Shown here: positions 53,245 to 62,697 of the stretch, piece by piece
How positions within the stretch are numbered: the stretch's first letter is position 1
How the letters are laid out: each line of letters begins with the position of its first letter
DNA from: Winogradskyella ouciana
Lineage (GTDB): Bacteria; Bacteroidota; Bacteroidia; Flavobacteriales; Flavobacteriaceae
Length of the DNA: 64,000 nt
Direction: 5' to 3'
Assembly (NCBI RefSeq): GCF_009709615.1
Contig: NZ_WJYA01000004.1
Coordinates: forward strand, 186,001-250,000
Notes under the pieces: model-generated
Seen by the model: the letters and a program-made list of their open reading frames with translations, nothing else
Databases searched by the model: none
What the model was told of the DNA's origin: nothing
Made by a program: the position numbers and the translations under genes

Positions 53245-53943
53245 TCATATTTTCTTTGGAAGTGAGGCAATAAAATCCTCTGGACTCAAGGCATTTTCAA
53301 CCTTAAATTCACCTATACGCGTACGTCGTAATTTAGATAAATGTGCGCCAGAATTTAATGCTTTTCCGAAGTCGTGCGCCAAAGAACGAATGTAGGTGCC
53401 TTTGCTACAAACCACTCTAAAATTTACTTCTGAACCTTTAATTTCAGTGATTTCAAACTCCGTGATTTCGACTTGTCGTGATTTAATTTCAACCGCTTCG
53501 CCAGCTCTGGCAAATTCATACAAACGCTTCCCATCTTTCTTAATGGCCGAAAAAACTGGAGGAAACTGCTCAATTTTGCCAATAAACTGTTTGGTGGTCT
53601 CGTGGATGAGGTCTTCAGAAATATGTGCCGTAGGGAAAGTCGCATCTATTTCAGTTTCCAAATCATAGGATGGAGTAGTGCTCCCTAAAACAAAAGTCCC
53701 AGTATATTCTTTTTCCTGACCTTGAAAAGTATTGATTTGCTTGGTCATTTTACCTGTACAGATTACCAATAATCCCGTTGCCAGAGGATCTAAGGTGCCA
53801 GCATGCCCAACTTTTATTTTTTTAATGGAAAAAGCTTGTTTTATGGCCCAACGCAACTTGTTAACAGCCTGAAAAGACGTCCAGGTTAATGGTTTGTCAA
53901 TCAATAGGATTTGACCGTTTTTAAAATCGTCTAGTGTTTTCAT
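53245..53943 (-). CDS. truB: tRNA pseudouridine55 synthase TruB
   Basis: 232 residues, short but complete. It makes pseudouridine 55 in the T loop of tRNAs. The catalytic Asp lies in GHAGTLDPLATGLLVICTGKMTK; KPLTWTSFQAVNKLRW and FPPVFSAIKKDGKRLYEFAR follow; the VCSKGTYIRSLAHDFG segment is present. The PUA-like C-terminal domain of E. coli TruB is missing, as in many Bacteroidota. Its start overlaps uppP by four bases. Confidence 0.94.
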   Translation of the reverse strand: MKTLDDFKNGQILLIDKPLTWTSFQAVNKLRWAIKQAFSIKKIKVGHAGTLDPLATGLLVICTGKMTKQINTFQGQEKEYTGTFVLGSTTPSYDLETEIDATFPTAHISEDLIHETTKQFIGKIEQFPPVFSAIKKDGKRLYEFARAGEAVEIKSRQVEITEFEITEIKGSEVNFRVVCSKGTYIRSLAHDFGKALNSGAHLSKLRRTRIGEFKVENALSPEDFIASLPKKI

Positions 53944-54749
53944 TTAAAGAATATCGTCCAGATTATCGCAATAATACCAACAATAACACAGTAAATAGCA
54001 AAGTAGGTCAATTTACTTTGCTTAACGAGCTTTATCATCCAAGTACAAGCAAATAAACCAGATATAAATGCCGCAATAAAACCAACACTTAAATAAGTGA
54101 AATTAGTACTGGTATAATCAATCTGGCCTTCTAAAACATCCTTGGCAATTTTACCAAAGATCAGTGGAATAACCATTAAGAATGAAAACCGTGCTGCTTT
54201 GGTTTTATCAATTCCTAATAATACCGAAGTGGAAATCGTTGCGCCAGAGCGCGAAATACCAGGTAACATGGCTATACCTTGTGCTACACCAATGATTAAA
54301 GCATCGAGTAAACCTACTTTTTTATGTGTTCGCTTTGCTCTATCCGCTAGGAATAAGAGTACAGCTGTAACAATAAGCATGCAGCCTACCAGTAGAATAT
54401 TGTTACCGAAAAGTTCTTCAAAAACACGTTCGTATCTATAACCAATGATAACAGCAGGTAGCATTGAAATAATGATTTTAGCAGAAAATTTCGTCTCTTC
54501 AGTCCAAGTTAATGTAGTGATACCTTTAAAAAGGCCACTCAATATTTCGACAACATCCTTTCTAAAGATAACGATGGTACTTAAAGCGGTTGCAAAATGT
54601 AGAATTACGGTAAACAATAAACTTTCTTGAGGTAAGGATTTGCTGCCTAGAATAGCTTTACCAAGTTCTAAGTGTCCACTGGACGATACTGGCAAAAACT
54701 CTGTAAGGCCTTGAATAATTCCTAAAATGACCGCATCTAAAATCTCCAT
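53940..54749 (-). CDS. uppP: Undecaprenyl-diphosphate phosphatase
   Basis: 269 residues with about eight membrane segments. It recycles the lipid carrier of cell-wall synthesis. Motif 1: LTEFLPVSSSGHLELGKAI with catalytic Glu and His; motif 2: MLPGISRSGATISTSVLLG. Both are intact. It is on a minus-strand run with the DUF3098, 119-residue and ftsX genes upstream and truB downstream (four-base overlap), which fits an envelope operon ending in tRNA modification. Confidence 0.95.
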   Translation of the reverse strand: MEILDAVILGIIQGLTEFLPVSSSGHLELGKAILGSKSLPQESLLFTVILHFATALSTIVIFRKDVVEILSGLFKGITTLTWTEETKFSAKIIISMLPAVIIGYRYERVFEELFGNNILLVGCMLIVTAVLLFLADRAKRTHKKVGLLDALIIGVAQGIAMLPGISRSGATISTSVLLGIDKTKAARFSFLMVIPLIFGKIAKDVLEGQIDYTSTNFTYLSVGFIAAFISGLFACTWMIKLVKQSKLTYFAIYCVIVGIIAIIWTIFFK

Positions 54750-54805
54750 GAGGCAAAAGTATCACATCGTGTTTTGATGTGCGTCAAAAGTAAGTAAAAA
54801 GAATG

Positions 54806-55069
54806 TTATTTTTTTGAACCTTTATTCGGGTTTAAAAGTATAGCATATACCTGAATGCCAAAACCGATCAAAACAAGGGTTGGTGCCAGACGAATACGTC
54901 TCCAGCTAAAGATCGATGGGTCAAAAACATTTGGGTCGTCACTGCCACCGCCTGCCATAAGGATAAAGCCGATAACAATACATGCCAATCCGATAAGCAT
55001 AAACTTGTAGTTCTTCTTCCCGAAGATAAATTCAGTTTTAGACTCTTGTTTGCGTTTTTGTTCTCCCAC
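54806..55069 (-). CDS. DUF3098 membrane protein
   Basis: 87 residues with two membrane helices (about 25-43 and 63-80) and an N-terminal basic tail (MGEQKRKQESKTEFIFGKK). The GKKNYKFMLIGLACIVIGFILMAGGGSDDPNVF stretch (seen in order) and DPSIFSWRRIRLAPTLVLIGF are the DUF3098 hallmark. Function unknown. The DUF3098 gene lying between ftsX and uppP is, from memory, a common order in Flavobacteriaceae. Confidence 0.88.
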   Translation of the reverse strand: MGEQKRKQESKTEFIFGKKNYKFMLIGLACIVIGFILMAGGGSDDPNVFDPSIFSWRRIRLAPTLVLIGFGIQVYAILLNPNKGSKK

Positions 55070-55109
55070 CGTGTTTTATTTTGTCCTACGAAGCAAATGC
55101 GCAGTAGGA

Positions 55110-55469
55110 TCAGTTATTAAATTCTGTATAAAGGATATAGTCTTCAATAGCCAATTGCGCTATGTGCTTAGAAGGTCCATAAATCATTTTTGGTAAGTGC
55201 AAAGTAACGGTTTTATTTAAAACTTTTGCGTTAAGGGAATCTAAATTTAGACCAGATTCTATCCCTCGGTTGATGTAATATGTTTTGCCTTTATGGGTTT
55301 TAAATTGAATGTCATAGGTTGGTCCGGCTCTGAGTGCAGTGATTTTTACAGTCACTATTTCACAATTTTTGGCTTTTGGATTGTAAATCACACAAGACTT
55401 GAAAAATAATAGCGGTAAGAATACTACTATAACCAAAATAATGAGAAGGTTTCTAACTGGACGGCTCAT
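55110..55469 (-). CDS. Membrane-anchored small protein, unknown
   Basis: 119 residues. One N-terminal membrane helix (about 7-24; LLIILVIVVFLPLLFF) and an exported or cytoplasmic beta-rich body (EIVTVKITALRAGPTYDIQF, KTYYINRGIESGL, KVLNKTVTLHLPK). It does not match a family I know. The start ATG is 53 bases after the ftsX stop and in the same direction. It may belong to the envelope run. Confidence 0.6.
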   Translation of the reverse strand: MSRPVRNLLIILVIVVFLPLLFFKSCVIYNPKAKNCEIVTVKITALRAGPTYDIQFKTHKGKTYYINRGIESGLNLDSLNAKVLNKTVTLHLPKMIYGPSKHIAQLAIEDYILYTEFNN

Positions 55470-55521
55470 AAAGGATGGTTTATAATCTTAACGAGATTAA
55501 AAATAATTTATTTTCTAACAC

Positions 55522-56400
55522 CTAATAATACAACTGATCCGTCTTCAAATTCAAAAAGCGTTGTGTAGCTATAAAAGTACTGATCCAGGTAATAATAACA
55601 CCCAACAAGAAAACACCAACAAACAGTGCAACAATCATTACGGTGTTTCTTAATAGCTCTAATTCTGGAAACGTTATATCTAAATAATACAATACTACTG
55701 CCATGCCTATCAACGCCACAATAGCTCCGATGATTCCAAGTTGTACACTTTTCCAAACAAAAGGCCTGCGGATAAAACTCTTGGTAGCTCCAACCATTTG
55801 CATCGTTTTAATGATAAAACGCTTAGAGTAAACGGCTAATCTAATAGAGCTGTTAATCAACAACACGGCAATGAGCGTAAATAGCCCACTGACGACCAAA
55901 ACCCAAAACGATATTTTCTTTACGTTATCGTTCATCAGTTCCACCAAGTCGTTATCGTATCTTATTTCTTCTATAAAGGTTTTGTTAGAAAGGCTTTCGG
56001 TAATTTCTGTCAATTGTTCAGTAGTGACAAAATCAGCTTTTAGGTAAACATCAATAGAATTTTTTAAGGGATTGTAACCCACAAAATCCATAAAGTCCTC
56101 ACCAGTTTCAGCTTTCATCAGTTCTGCAGCTTCTTCCTTAGAAACATATTTTGCTTCCTTGGTATAATCTGCCATGGCTAGACTTTTCTTTAGTTGGTTG
56201 ACTTCAACCTCCTTGGCAGTATCGTTGAGATAGATGGTCATGACTACCTGTTCCTTAAAATGATCGGCCACTTTCTTGGAGTTTATCACCAATAAACCCA
56301 AGCAACCTAAAAGAAACAAAACCAAAGCAATACTTATCACTACGGAGATGTAGGATGAAATTAATTTTCGCTTTTGGTATTTGTCAAAAGATGATGCCAT
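55522..56400 (-). CDS. ftsX: Cell division protein FtsX
   Basis: 292 residues, four membrane segments: one early (about 15-36) and three in the FtsX domain (about 165-190, 210-235, 255-280). The periplasmic domain (about 40-160) carries VVMTIYLNDTAKEVEVNQL and KYVSKEEAAELMKAETGEDF. FtsX with FtsE forms the complex that activates peptidoglycan amidases at the septum. ftsE is not in the window. It heads the minus-strand run towards uppP and truB. Confidence 0.92.
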   Translation of the reverse strand: MASSFDKYQKRKLISSYISVVISIALVLFLLGCLGLLVINSKKVADHFKEQVVMTIYLNDTAKEVEVNQLKKSLAMADYTKEAKYVSKEEAAELMKAETGEDFMDFVGYNPLKNSIDVYLKADFVTTEQLTEITESLSNKTFIEEIRYDNDLVELMNDNVKKISFWVLVVSGLFTLIAVLLINSSIRLAVYSKRFIIKTMQMVGATKSFIRRPFVWKSVQLGIIGAIVALIGMAVVLYYLDITFPELELLRNTVMIVALFVGVFLLGVIITWISTFIATQRFLNLKTDQLYY

Positions 56401-56756
56401 ATAAAAAGGATTAATTGCGTAAAAATAAAAAACAATGACAACAAAACTTCAAAAGATGTCAGTCTTTTGATAACATTAAAATTGTCATTCCCGTGAAAAT
56501 GGGAATCTTTTAAAAATTCCGAAAACTACAATGAGTTCTAAAGCTTTATTTCATTGATGTTATTACAACGTTTAGTTTTTTATTGTGTTGTAGAATAATG
56601 GAAATTGGTCTAAAAAATAAATGTATTCTGTAACTATTTTGTAGTCAAATAAGTACAATTTTGATTTAGTTTTTCTGAAAAATTTTAGCGTTTTCAATTG
56701 ATTAATGGCATAGTTGTTGAAAAATCCTGAGCTATAAATTTAAAATCAAATCAATT
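56401..56756. other. Intergenic region between ftsX and the porin-like gene
   Basis: 356 bases, divergent: ftsX left, porin-like right. It holds a CCC...GGG hairpin repeat (56484-56508, ATTCCCGTGAAAATGGGAAT) and no gene I accept. The AT-rich remainder contains no full -33/-7 match. Confidence 0.5.
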
Positions 56757-57314
56757 ATGAAAAAACTACTTTTTGCCATAGCATTTACCGCTATCGGATT
56801 TACCCAACACACCAATGCCCAAGACGTTACTTTTGGAGCTAAAGCAGGACTCAACGTTTCAAATTTTTCTGGAGGAGATGCCGACAGAAATAGCTTAATA
56901 GGCTTTCATGTTGGTGCCGTTTCCGAAATTTCCTTAAGCGAACGATTTTCACTTCAGCCAGAACTTTTATATTCTAGACAAGGCTCAGAAGCCCAGGATG
57001 TTGTTAAAATTAAATTGGATTATTTGGCTATTCCTATAATGGCAAAATACTATTTGGCTGATGACTTTAGTATAGAAGTTGGCCCACAATTCTCTTTTTT
57101 GGTGAATGACAAAGGCGAGTATATAGACAGCGATTTGCCAGATGAAGATACAGATGCCGAAAGTTTTGATATCAGTGCCAATGTGGGCTTAGGCTATAAC
57201 ATCAGCTCAGATATTTTTGTGCAGGCACGTTATAATTTTGGTATTTCTACTGTAGCAGAAAATCCAGATATTAAGAACAGCGTATTTCAATTGTCTTTAG
57301 GATACAAATTCTAA
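56757..57314 (+). CDS. Porin-like outer-membrane beta-barrel protein
   Basis: 185 residues. Signal MKKLLFAIAFTAIGFTQHTNAQ. The mature part is the outer-membrane OMP_b-brl family: VTFGAKAGLNVSNFSGGDA, LQPELLYSRQGSEAQD, IPIMAKYYLADDFSIEVGPQFSFL and the end NSVFQLSLGYKF with terminal Phe. About eight strands are expected. Role unknown; many Bacteroidota carry several copies. It has a terminator and no operon partner. Confidence 0.85.
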   Translation: MKKLLFAIAFTAIGFTQHTNAQDVTFGAKAGLNVSNFSGGDADRNSLIGFHVGAVSEISLSERFSLQPELLYSRQGSEAQDVVKIKLDYLAIPIMAKYYLADDFSIEVGPQFSFLVNDKGEYIDSDLPDEDTDAESFDISANVGLGYNISSDIFVQARYNFGISTVAENPDIKNSVFQLSLGYKF

Positions 57315-57336
57315 ATCAATTATGTCATATATACGG

Positions 57337-57366
57337 AAAAGCACCTTTATTTTAGGTGCTTTTTCA
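57337..57366 (+). terminator. Terminator after the porin-like gene
   Basis: AAAAGCACCT and AGGTGCTTTTTC form the stem around TTATTTT. A possible -7 box for leuS, TAAATTTG, lies at 57412-57419. Confidence 0.85.
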
Positions 57367-57444
57367 ATTTAATAACTTCTGTAACTTATAGGCTATTTGA
57401 CAAGTAAAGTTTAAATTTGCACCTTATTTCAAGGAAAAACTGTG

Positions 57445-60400
57445 ATGCGATACAATTTCAACGACATTGAAAAAAAGTGGCAAGACTACTGGGCAAAAAA
57501 CCAAACCTTTAAGGCTGAAAACCATTCAGACAAACCAAAATATTATGTTTTAGATATGTTCCCTTACCCAAGTGGAGCAGGTTTGCACGTTGGGCATCCG
57601 CTAGGTTACATTGCTAGTGATATTTATGCGCGCTATAAACGCCATAAAGGATTCAATGTGTTGCATCCGCAAGGGTACGATAGTTTCGGCTTACCTGCTG
57701 AGCAATATGCCATACAAACTGGTCAGCATCCTCGTATTACAACGGAAGAAAATATAAAAACCTACCGTCGTCAATTAGATCAAATCGGGTTTTCTTTTGA
57801 TTGGAGTAGAGAAGTACGTACCTCAGACCCTAACTATTACAAATGGACACAATGGATTTTTATTCAGTTGTTTGAGTCGTGGTACAACTATGATTCCAAT
57901 AAAGCAGAATCTATTGATACCTTAATAGAAAAGTTTAATGCTGAAGGAAATACAAACGTAAATGCAGCTTGTGATGATGATGTTGAAACGTTTTCTGCAG
58001 AAGCATGGAAAGCCTATTCAGATGTTGAAAAACAAGACATCCTTTTAAAATACAGGCTCACCTATTTAGCCGAAACCGAAGTGAACTGGTGCCCAGCATT
58101 GGGAACAGTATTGGCAAATGACGAAATAGTAAACGGAGTTTCAGAACGTGGAGGGCATCCCGTGATTCGTAAAAAAATGACGCAATGGAGTATGCGAATT
58201 TCTGCCTATGCAGAACGTTTACTACAAGGATTGGAAACCATCGATTGGACAGACGCCCTAAAAGACATACAACGCAACTGGATAGGGAAATCGGTTGGGG
58301 CAAGTGTCTCGTTTAACGTCATTGCGAACCACGAGGAACGAAGTGGGAAGCAATCTGCCACCTCTGAAAATCCGGTTATTGATGTTTTCACTACGCGTCC
58401 TGACACCATCTTCGGAGTGTCTTTTATGACTCTTGCACCAGAACACGAACTCGTATCACAAATCACAACTCCAGAACAAAAAGCTGAGGTTGAAGCCTAT
58501 GTTGAAGCCACTGCAAAACGTAGTGAACGCGACCGTATGGCAGATGTTAAAACCATTTCTGGTGTGTTTACGGGAGCTTATGCTGAGCATCCTTTTACTA
58601 AAGAACCGATTCCGATTTGGATTGGTGATTACGTATTAGCAAGCTACGGAACAGGCGCTGTGATGTCAGTACCATGTGGAGACCAACGTGATTATGATTT
58701 TGCTAAGCATTTTGGTATTCCGATTCCAAATATTTTTGAAGGTGTGGATATTTCTGAAGAAGCTTTTGCAGATAAAGAAAAAACCATCATTACCAATAGC
58801 GATTTCCTTAACGGAATGACCTATAAAAAAGCGACCAAACGCGCCATTTACGAACTGGAACAAATAGGCCAAGGAGAAGGTAAAACCAATTACCGTTTGC
58901 GTGATGCAGTGTTTTCTCGTCAGCGATATTGGGGAGAACCATTCCCTGTATATTATGTGGATGGCATGCCACAGATGATAGACGCAGAACATCTGCCATT
59001 AACTCTTCCAGAAGTTGAAAAATACTTACCAACCGAAACAGGCGAGCCACCTTTAGGTAACGCTACAAAATGGGCTTGGGATACTGCATCTAACACCGTT
59101 GTAGATAACGACAGAATAGACCACAAAACCGTGTTTCCATTAGAGTTGAATACCATGCCAGGTTGGGCAGGGAGCTCACAGTATTTTAACCGTTATATGG
59201 ATCCGCATAATGATGAGGAAATCTTTTCTCAAGAAGCCATTAACTATTGGGAGCAAGTAGATTTATACATCGGTGGAAGCGAACATGCCACAGGACACTT
59301 ACTCTACTCTCGTTTTTGGCAAAAATTTATGTTCGATAAAGGTTTAGTCCCAGTTGATGAGTTTGCTAAAAAATTGATTAACCAAGGGATGATTTTGGGT
59401 GAAAGCGCTTTTGTTTATAGACTTCAGTTTAATGTTTTGGATATGAATCTTGCTGCACAAGGAAAATCCATCCAAATGTCAATGGGTTTTATGGTGCCAA
59501 AGATTATTGCAGATGATTATATTGATATAATGACAGGAGATAATTTCTTAAGATTGGAAAAATATAAGAAGTTAAGAGAAACTGTTTTACAATTTTTACC
59601 CAAAGATGTAATTATCAAGATTTTCAATAATCAATTAAAACTTCAAACATTTACTTCAGAGGTTCGCATACATGTTGACTTGTTAAAAGGAACAACAAAT
59701 GAATTGAACATTGAAAAATTTAAGTCTGATGAGATGATGAGAGGATTTTGGAATTTCATTTTTTTAGATGACGAATTTGAAGTAATCAATACAAATAATG
59801 AAAGAAAATATATTGTAGGTAGAGAAGTAGAAAAAATGTCCAAATCCAAGTACAACGTCGTTAATCCAGATGAAATCTGTGAGCAATATGGAGCAGACAG
59901 CCTAAGACTTTACGAAATGTTCCTTGGGCCATTAGAACAATATAAACCATGGAATACTGCTGGTATTACAGGAGTACATGGTTTCCTTAAAAAATTATGG
60001 AAGTTGTACGTTGGTCAAGACGGCTTAATTGTTAATGACACAGAGCCTACAAAAGACAACTTAAAAACACTACATAAAACCATTAAAAAAGTTGAGGAAG
60101 ATATTGAGAATTTCTCTTTCAATACATCAGTTTCAACCTTTATGATCGCTGTTAATGAGTTAACCGCGCAGAAGTGTACAAGTAAGGAAATACTAGAGCC
60201 TTTATTGGTTTTAATTTCACCTTACGCTCCTCATATTGCAGAAGAATTATGGGAAAAATTAGGGCATTCAGAATCGATTTCTACAGCACCATTCTCAAAA
60301 TTTGAGGAAAAGTACTTGGTAGAGAGTAGTAAAGAATATCCGATATCATTTAACGGTAAAATGCGTTTTACTATGGATTTACCGTTGGATTTATCTAAGG

Positions 60401-60513
60401 ACGAAATTGAAGCTGCAGTAATGGCAAATGACAAAACCAAAGCCCAATTAGATGGTCGCACACCTAAAAAGGTAATTGTGGTTCCTGGTAAGATTGTAAA
60501 TATTGTGGGATAG
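57445..60513 (+). CDS. leuS: Leucyl-tRNA synthetase with two unusual insertions
   Basis: 1022 residues from ATG 57445 (MRYNFNDIEKKWQ); a GTG one codon upstream is possible. It charges tRNA-Leu. The HIGH box is HVGH (MFPYPSGAGLHVGHPLGY), the KMSKS box is KMSKS at 797-801 (EVEKMSKSKYN), and TTRPDTIFGVSFMTLAPEHELV belongs to the CP1 editing domain. Two oddities: residues 292-304 (VIANHEERSGKQS) are encoded by a dispersed hairpin repeat (58318-58357) at the entrance of the editing domain, and residues about 661-791, before KMSKS, are longer than usual and AT-rich. The catalytic motifs are intact, so it is presumably active. Confidence 0.95.
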   Translation: MRYNFNDIEKKWQDYWAKNQTFKAENHSDKPKYYVLDMFPYPSGAGLHVGHPLGYIASDIYARYKRHKGFNVLHPQGYDSFGLPAEQYAIQTGQHPRITTEENIKTYRRQLDQIGFSFDWSREVRTSDPNYYKWTQWIFIQLFESWYNYDSNKAESIDTLIEKFNAEGNTNVNAACDDDVETFSAEAWKAYSDVEKQDILLKYRLTYLAETEVNWCPALGTVLANDEIVNGVSERGGHPVIRKKMTQWSMRISAYAERLLQGLETIDWTDALKDIQRNWIGKSVGASVSFNVIANHEERSGKQSATSENPVIDVFTTRPDTIFGVSFMTLAPEHELVSQITTPEQKAEVEAYVEATAKRSERDRMADVKTISGVFTGAYAEHPFTKEPIPIWIGDYVLASYGTGAVMSVPCGDQRDYDFAKHFGIPIPNIFEGVDISEEAFADKEKTIITNSDFLNGMTYKKATKRAIYELEQIGQGEGKTNYRLRDAVFSRQRYWGEPFPVYYVDGMPQMIDAEHLPLTLPEVEKYLPTETGEPPLGNATKWAWDTASNTVVDNDRIDHKTVFPLELNTMPGWAGSSQYFNRYMDPHNDEEIFSQEAINYWEQVDLYIGGSEHATGHLLYSRFWQKFMFDKGLVPVDEFAKKLINQGMILGESAFVYRLQFNVLDMNLAAQGKSIQMSMGFMVPKIIADDYIDIMTGDNFLRLEKYKKLRETVLQFLPKDVIIKIFNNQLKLQTFTSEVRIHVDLLKGTTNELNIEKFKSDEMMRGFWNFIFLDDEFEVINTNNERKYIVGREVEKMSKSKYNVVNPDEICEQYGADSLRLYEMFLGPLEQYKPWNTAGITGVHGFLKKLWKLYVGQDGLIVNDTEPTKDNLKTLHKTIKKVEEDIENFSFNTSVSTFMIAVNELTAQKCTSKEILEPLLVLISPYAPHIAEELWEKLGHSESISTAPFSKFEEKYLVESSKEYPISFNGKMRFTMDLPLDLSKDEIEAAVMANDKTKAQLDGRTPKKVIVVPGKIVNIVG
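58318..58357 (+). repeat. Dispersed hairpin repeat inside leuS
   Basis: Starts GTCATTGCGAACCACGAGG and ends GGGAAGCAATCTG. Stems ATTGC/GCAAT and CCAC/GTGG with a central GAGGAACGAA. The non-coding copies at 20905 and 20959 share GTCATTGCGA, GAGGAACGAA and AAGCAATCT. The element is in frame with leuS. Confidence 0.8.
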
Positions 60514-60748
60514 CGTTATACTTTGGTAACCAAATACAAATGACTTTCCGATTTTCACTTCATCGAAACTTTAATGCATTCGTCTATTGCTGTATTTGTT
60601 TGAAAATGTGGCAGTTATTGTTAATTCTTTAAAATAAGGACTTCAAAATAATAATTCCATAAAAATACGTTCAGAATTCCACTCAAATTTGGATAGTTGA
60701 AATTTTTAATAGTATTTCATAACGCTATTAACCTCAAAATCAATTATC

Positions 60749-61849
60749 ATGAAAATTGGAGTCCCAAAAGAAATCAAGAACAATGAAAGCCGTGTTGGTA
60801 TGACACCAGCCGGAGTTTACGAACTTATCAAAAACAATCACACAGTTTATGTACAAAAAGATGCTGGCTTTGGAAGCGGCTTTTTTGATGAGGACTATAA
60901 AGAGGTTGGCGCCATAGTTTTAGATACTATTGAAGATGTTTACGACGCTGCGGAAATGATTGTAAAAGTGAAGGAGCCCATTGCAGAGGAATATCCTTTG
61001 ATTAAATCGCACCATGTGGTGTTTACCTATTTCCACTTTGCTTCAAGCGAGCCATTGACAAAAGCCATGCTAAAAAGTAAAGCGGTATGTATAGCTTACG
61101 AAACTGTAGAAGATGAAGATGGCAGCTTGCCATTATTAACACCAATGTCTGAAGTAGCTGGTCGTATGGCCATTCAACAAGGTGCAAAATATCTTGAAAA
61201 ACCTATTAAAGGTCGGGGAGTTCTGTTAGGCGGAGTACCGGGAGTACCACCTGGAAAAGTATTGGTATTAGGTGCGGGTGTGGTTGGAATCCAAGCTGCG
61301 AAGATGGCAGCAGGTTTAGGTGCGCATGTTACCATTATGGATATTAATATGAAGCAATTACGCTATGTTAATGATGTGATGCCAAGTCATGTAGTTACTG
61401 AATTTTCTAGCGAATACAATATTAGAAAACGTATTAAAGACCACGATTTAATTATTGGAGGTGTTTTGCTAAAAGGCGCAAAAGCTCCAAAGTTAATCTC
61501 AAAAGATATGTTAAAAGAGATGCGACCTGGAACCGTGTTAGTTGATGTTGCCGTGGACCAAGGTGGTTGTATTGAAACATCTAAACCAACAACACATGAA
61601 AACCCGACTTATATTATAGATGATGTTGTGCACTATTGTGTTGCCAATATGCCAGGTGCAGTGCCTTACACTTCTACACTGGCATTAACCAACGTTACGT
61701 TACCATACGTATTAAGATTGGCAAATCAAGGTTGGGAAGTCGCTTGTGCCAAGGATGCATCCTTAAGAAAAGGACTTAATATTGTAAAAGGAAAGATTGT
61801 TTACGAAGAAATTGCTGAAGCCTTCAATTGGACAGTTGATGCCATGTAA
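60749..61849 (+). CDS. ald: Alanine dehydrogenase
   Basis: 366 residues, standard length. It deaminates L-alanine to pyruvate with NAD. Motifs: MKIGVPKEIKNNESRVGMTP, HVVFTYFHFASSEPLTKAML with the catalytic Lys/His region near AEMIVKVKEP, KVLVLGAGVVGIQAAKMAAGLG as the NAD loop, and VDVAVDQGGCIETS with the active-site Asp/His segment. All intact. Separate promoter region upstream (235-bp gap). An Lrp regulator lies three genes away and could respond to alanine or another amino acid. Confidence 0.96.
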   Translation: MKIGVPKEIKNNESRVGMTPAGVYELIKNNHTVYVQKDAGFGSGFFDEDYKEVGAIVLDTIEDVYDAAEMIVKVKEPIAEEYPLIKSHHVVFTYFHFASSEPLTKAMLKSKAVCIAYETVEDEDGSLPLLTPMSEVAGRMAIQQGAKYLEKPIKGRGVLLGGVPGVPPGKVLVLGAGVVGIQAAKMAAGLGAHVTIMDINMKQLRYVNDVMPSHVVTEFSSEYNIRKRIKDHDLIIGGVLLKGAKAPKLISKDMLKEMRPGTVLVDVAVDQGGCIETSKPTTHENPTYIIDDVVHYCVANMPGAVPYTSTLALTNVTLPYVLRLANQGWEVACAKDASLRKGLNIVKGKIVYEEIAEAFNWTVDAM

Positions 61850-61941
61850 ACCAATAAAACTGACATAATTTCTTAACTTTATTTTGGCGCACTATTTGCT
61901 ATTCATTTACTAAATTTACATTTTAAAAAAAATATAAAACT

Positions 61942-62649
61942 ATGGGAGGAATAGGAATAGGGTATTGGATACTAATTGGCGGCATTACACTTGTAAGTTG
62001 GCTTGTTAGTAATCAATTAAAAAGAAAGTTTGCCAAATATTCTAAAGTGCAATTACGCAATGGAATGAGCGGAAGAGAAATTGCTGAAAAGATGTTGGCA
62101 GATAATGGTATTTATGATGTTGAGGTAATTTCTACCGCAGGACAGTTAACAGATCATTACAACCCAAAAAATAAAACGGTAAACCTAAGTGAACCTGTTT
62201 ATAATCAACGTAATGCGGCTGCTGCTGCAGTTGCTGCACATGAAGTTGGGCATGCCGTACAGCATGCACAAGCTTATAGTGCATTAGGTATGCGATCTGC
62301 GCTTGTGCCAATTGTGAGTGTTACTTCTGGCATGTCTCAGTGGTTAGTTATTGGTGGACTTGTTTTGGGTGCCGCAGCTGGTGTTGGATTAGGCTATTGG
62401 GTAGCTGTTGCAGGCTTGGTTTTTATGGCCTTCGCAACGCTGTTTAGCTTTATCACCTTACCAGTGGAGTACGATGCGAGTAATAGAGCATTAGCTTGGT
62501 TAAAGGCAAAAAACATGGTAACACCAGAAGAGTATAAAGGCTCAGAAGACGCTTTAAAATGGGCAGCTAGAACCTATCTGGTTGCAGCTATAGGTGCATT
62601 AGCTTCGCTATTGTACTGGGCACTTCAAGTGTTTGGAGGTAGAGATTAA
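61942..62649 (+). CDS. YugP-type zinc metallopeptidase (membrane)
   Basis: 235 residues, no signal peptide. It begins MGGIGIGYWILIGGITLVSW (membrane segment) and has HEVGHAVQHAQAYSALGMR, the HExxH of the YugP/Zn_peptidase_2 family, with GLVLGAAAGVGLGYWVAVAGLV as membrane segments later and LPVEYDASNRALAWL holding the third ligand Glu. The family are integral-membrane neutral proteases without proven substrates. A 92-bp gap separates it from ald; a terminator follows. Confidence 0.9.
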   Translation: MGGIGIGYWILIGGITLVSWLVSNQLKRKFAKYSKVQLRNGMSGREIAEKMLADNGIYDVEVISTAGQLTDHYNPKNKTVNLSEPVYNQRNAAAAAVAAHEVGHAVQHAQAYSALGMRSALVPIVSVTSGMSQWLVIGGLVLGAAAGVGLGYWVAVAGLVFMAFATLFSFITLPVEYDASNRALAWLKAKNMVTPEEYKGSEDALKWAARTYLVAAIGALASLLYWALQVFGGRD

Positions 62650-62669
62650 GACTAAAACCTTATAAAATT

Positions 62670-62697
62670 AAAGCTCTGAGAAATCAGGGCTTTTTTT
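62670..62697. terminator. Bidirectional terminator
   Basis: AAAGCTCTGA and TCAGGGCTTT form the stem (one G-T) with T7 after. It stops the YugP gene and borders the convergent lrp gene end. Confidence 0.8.
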
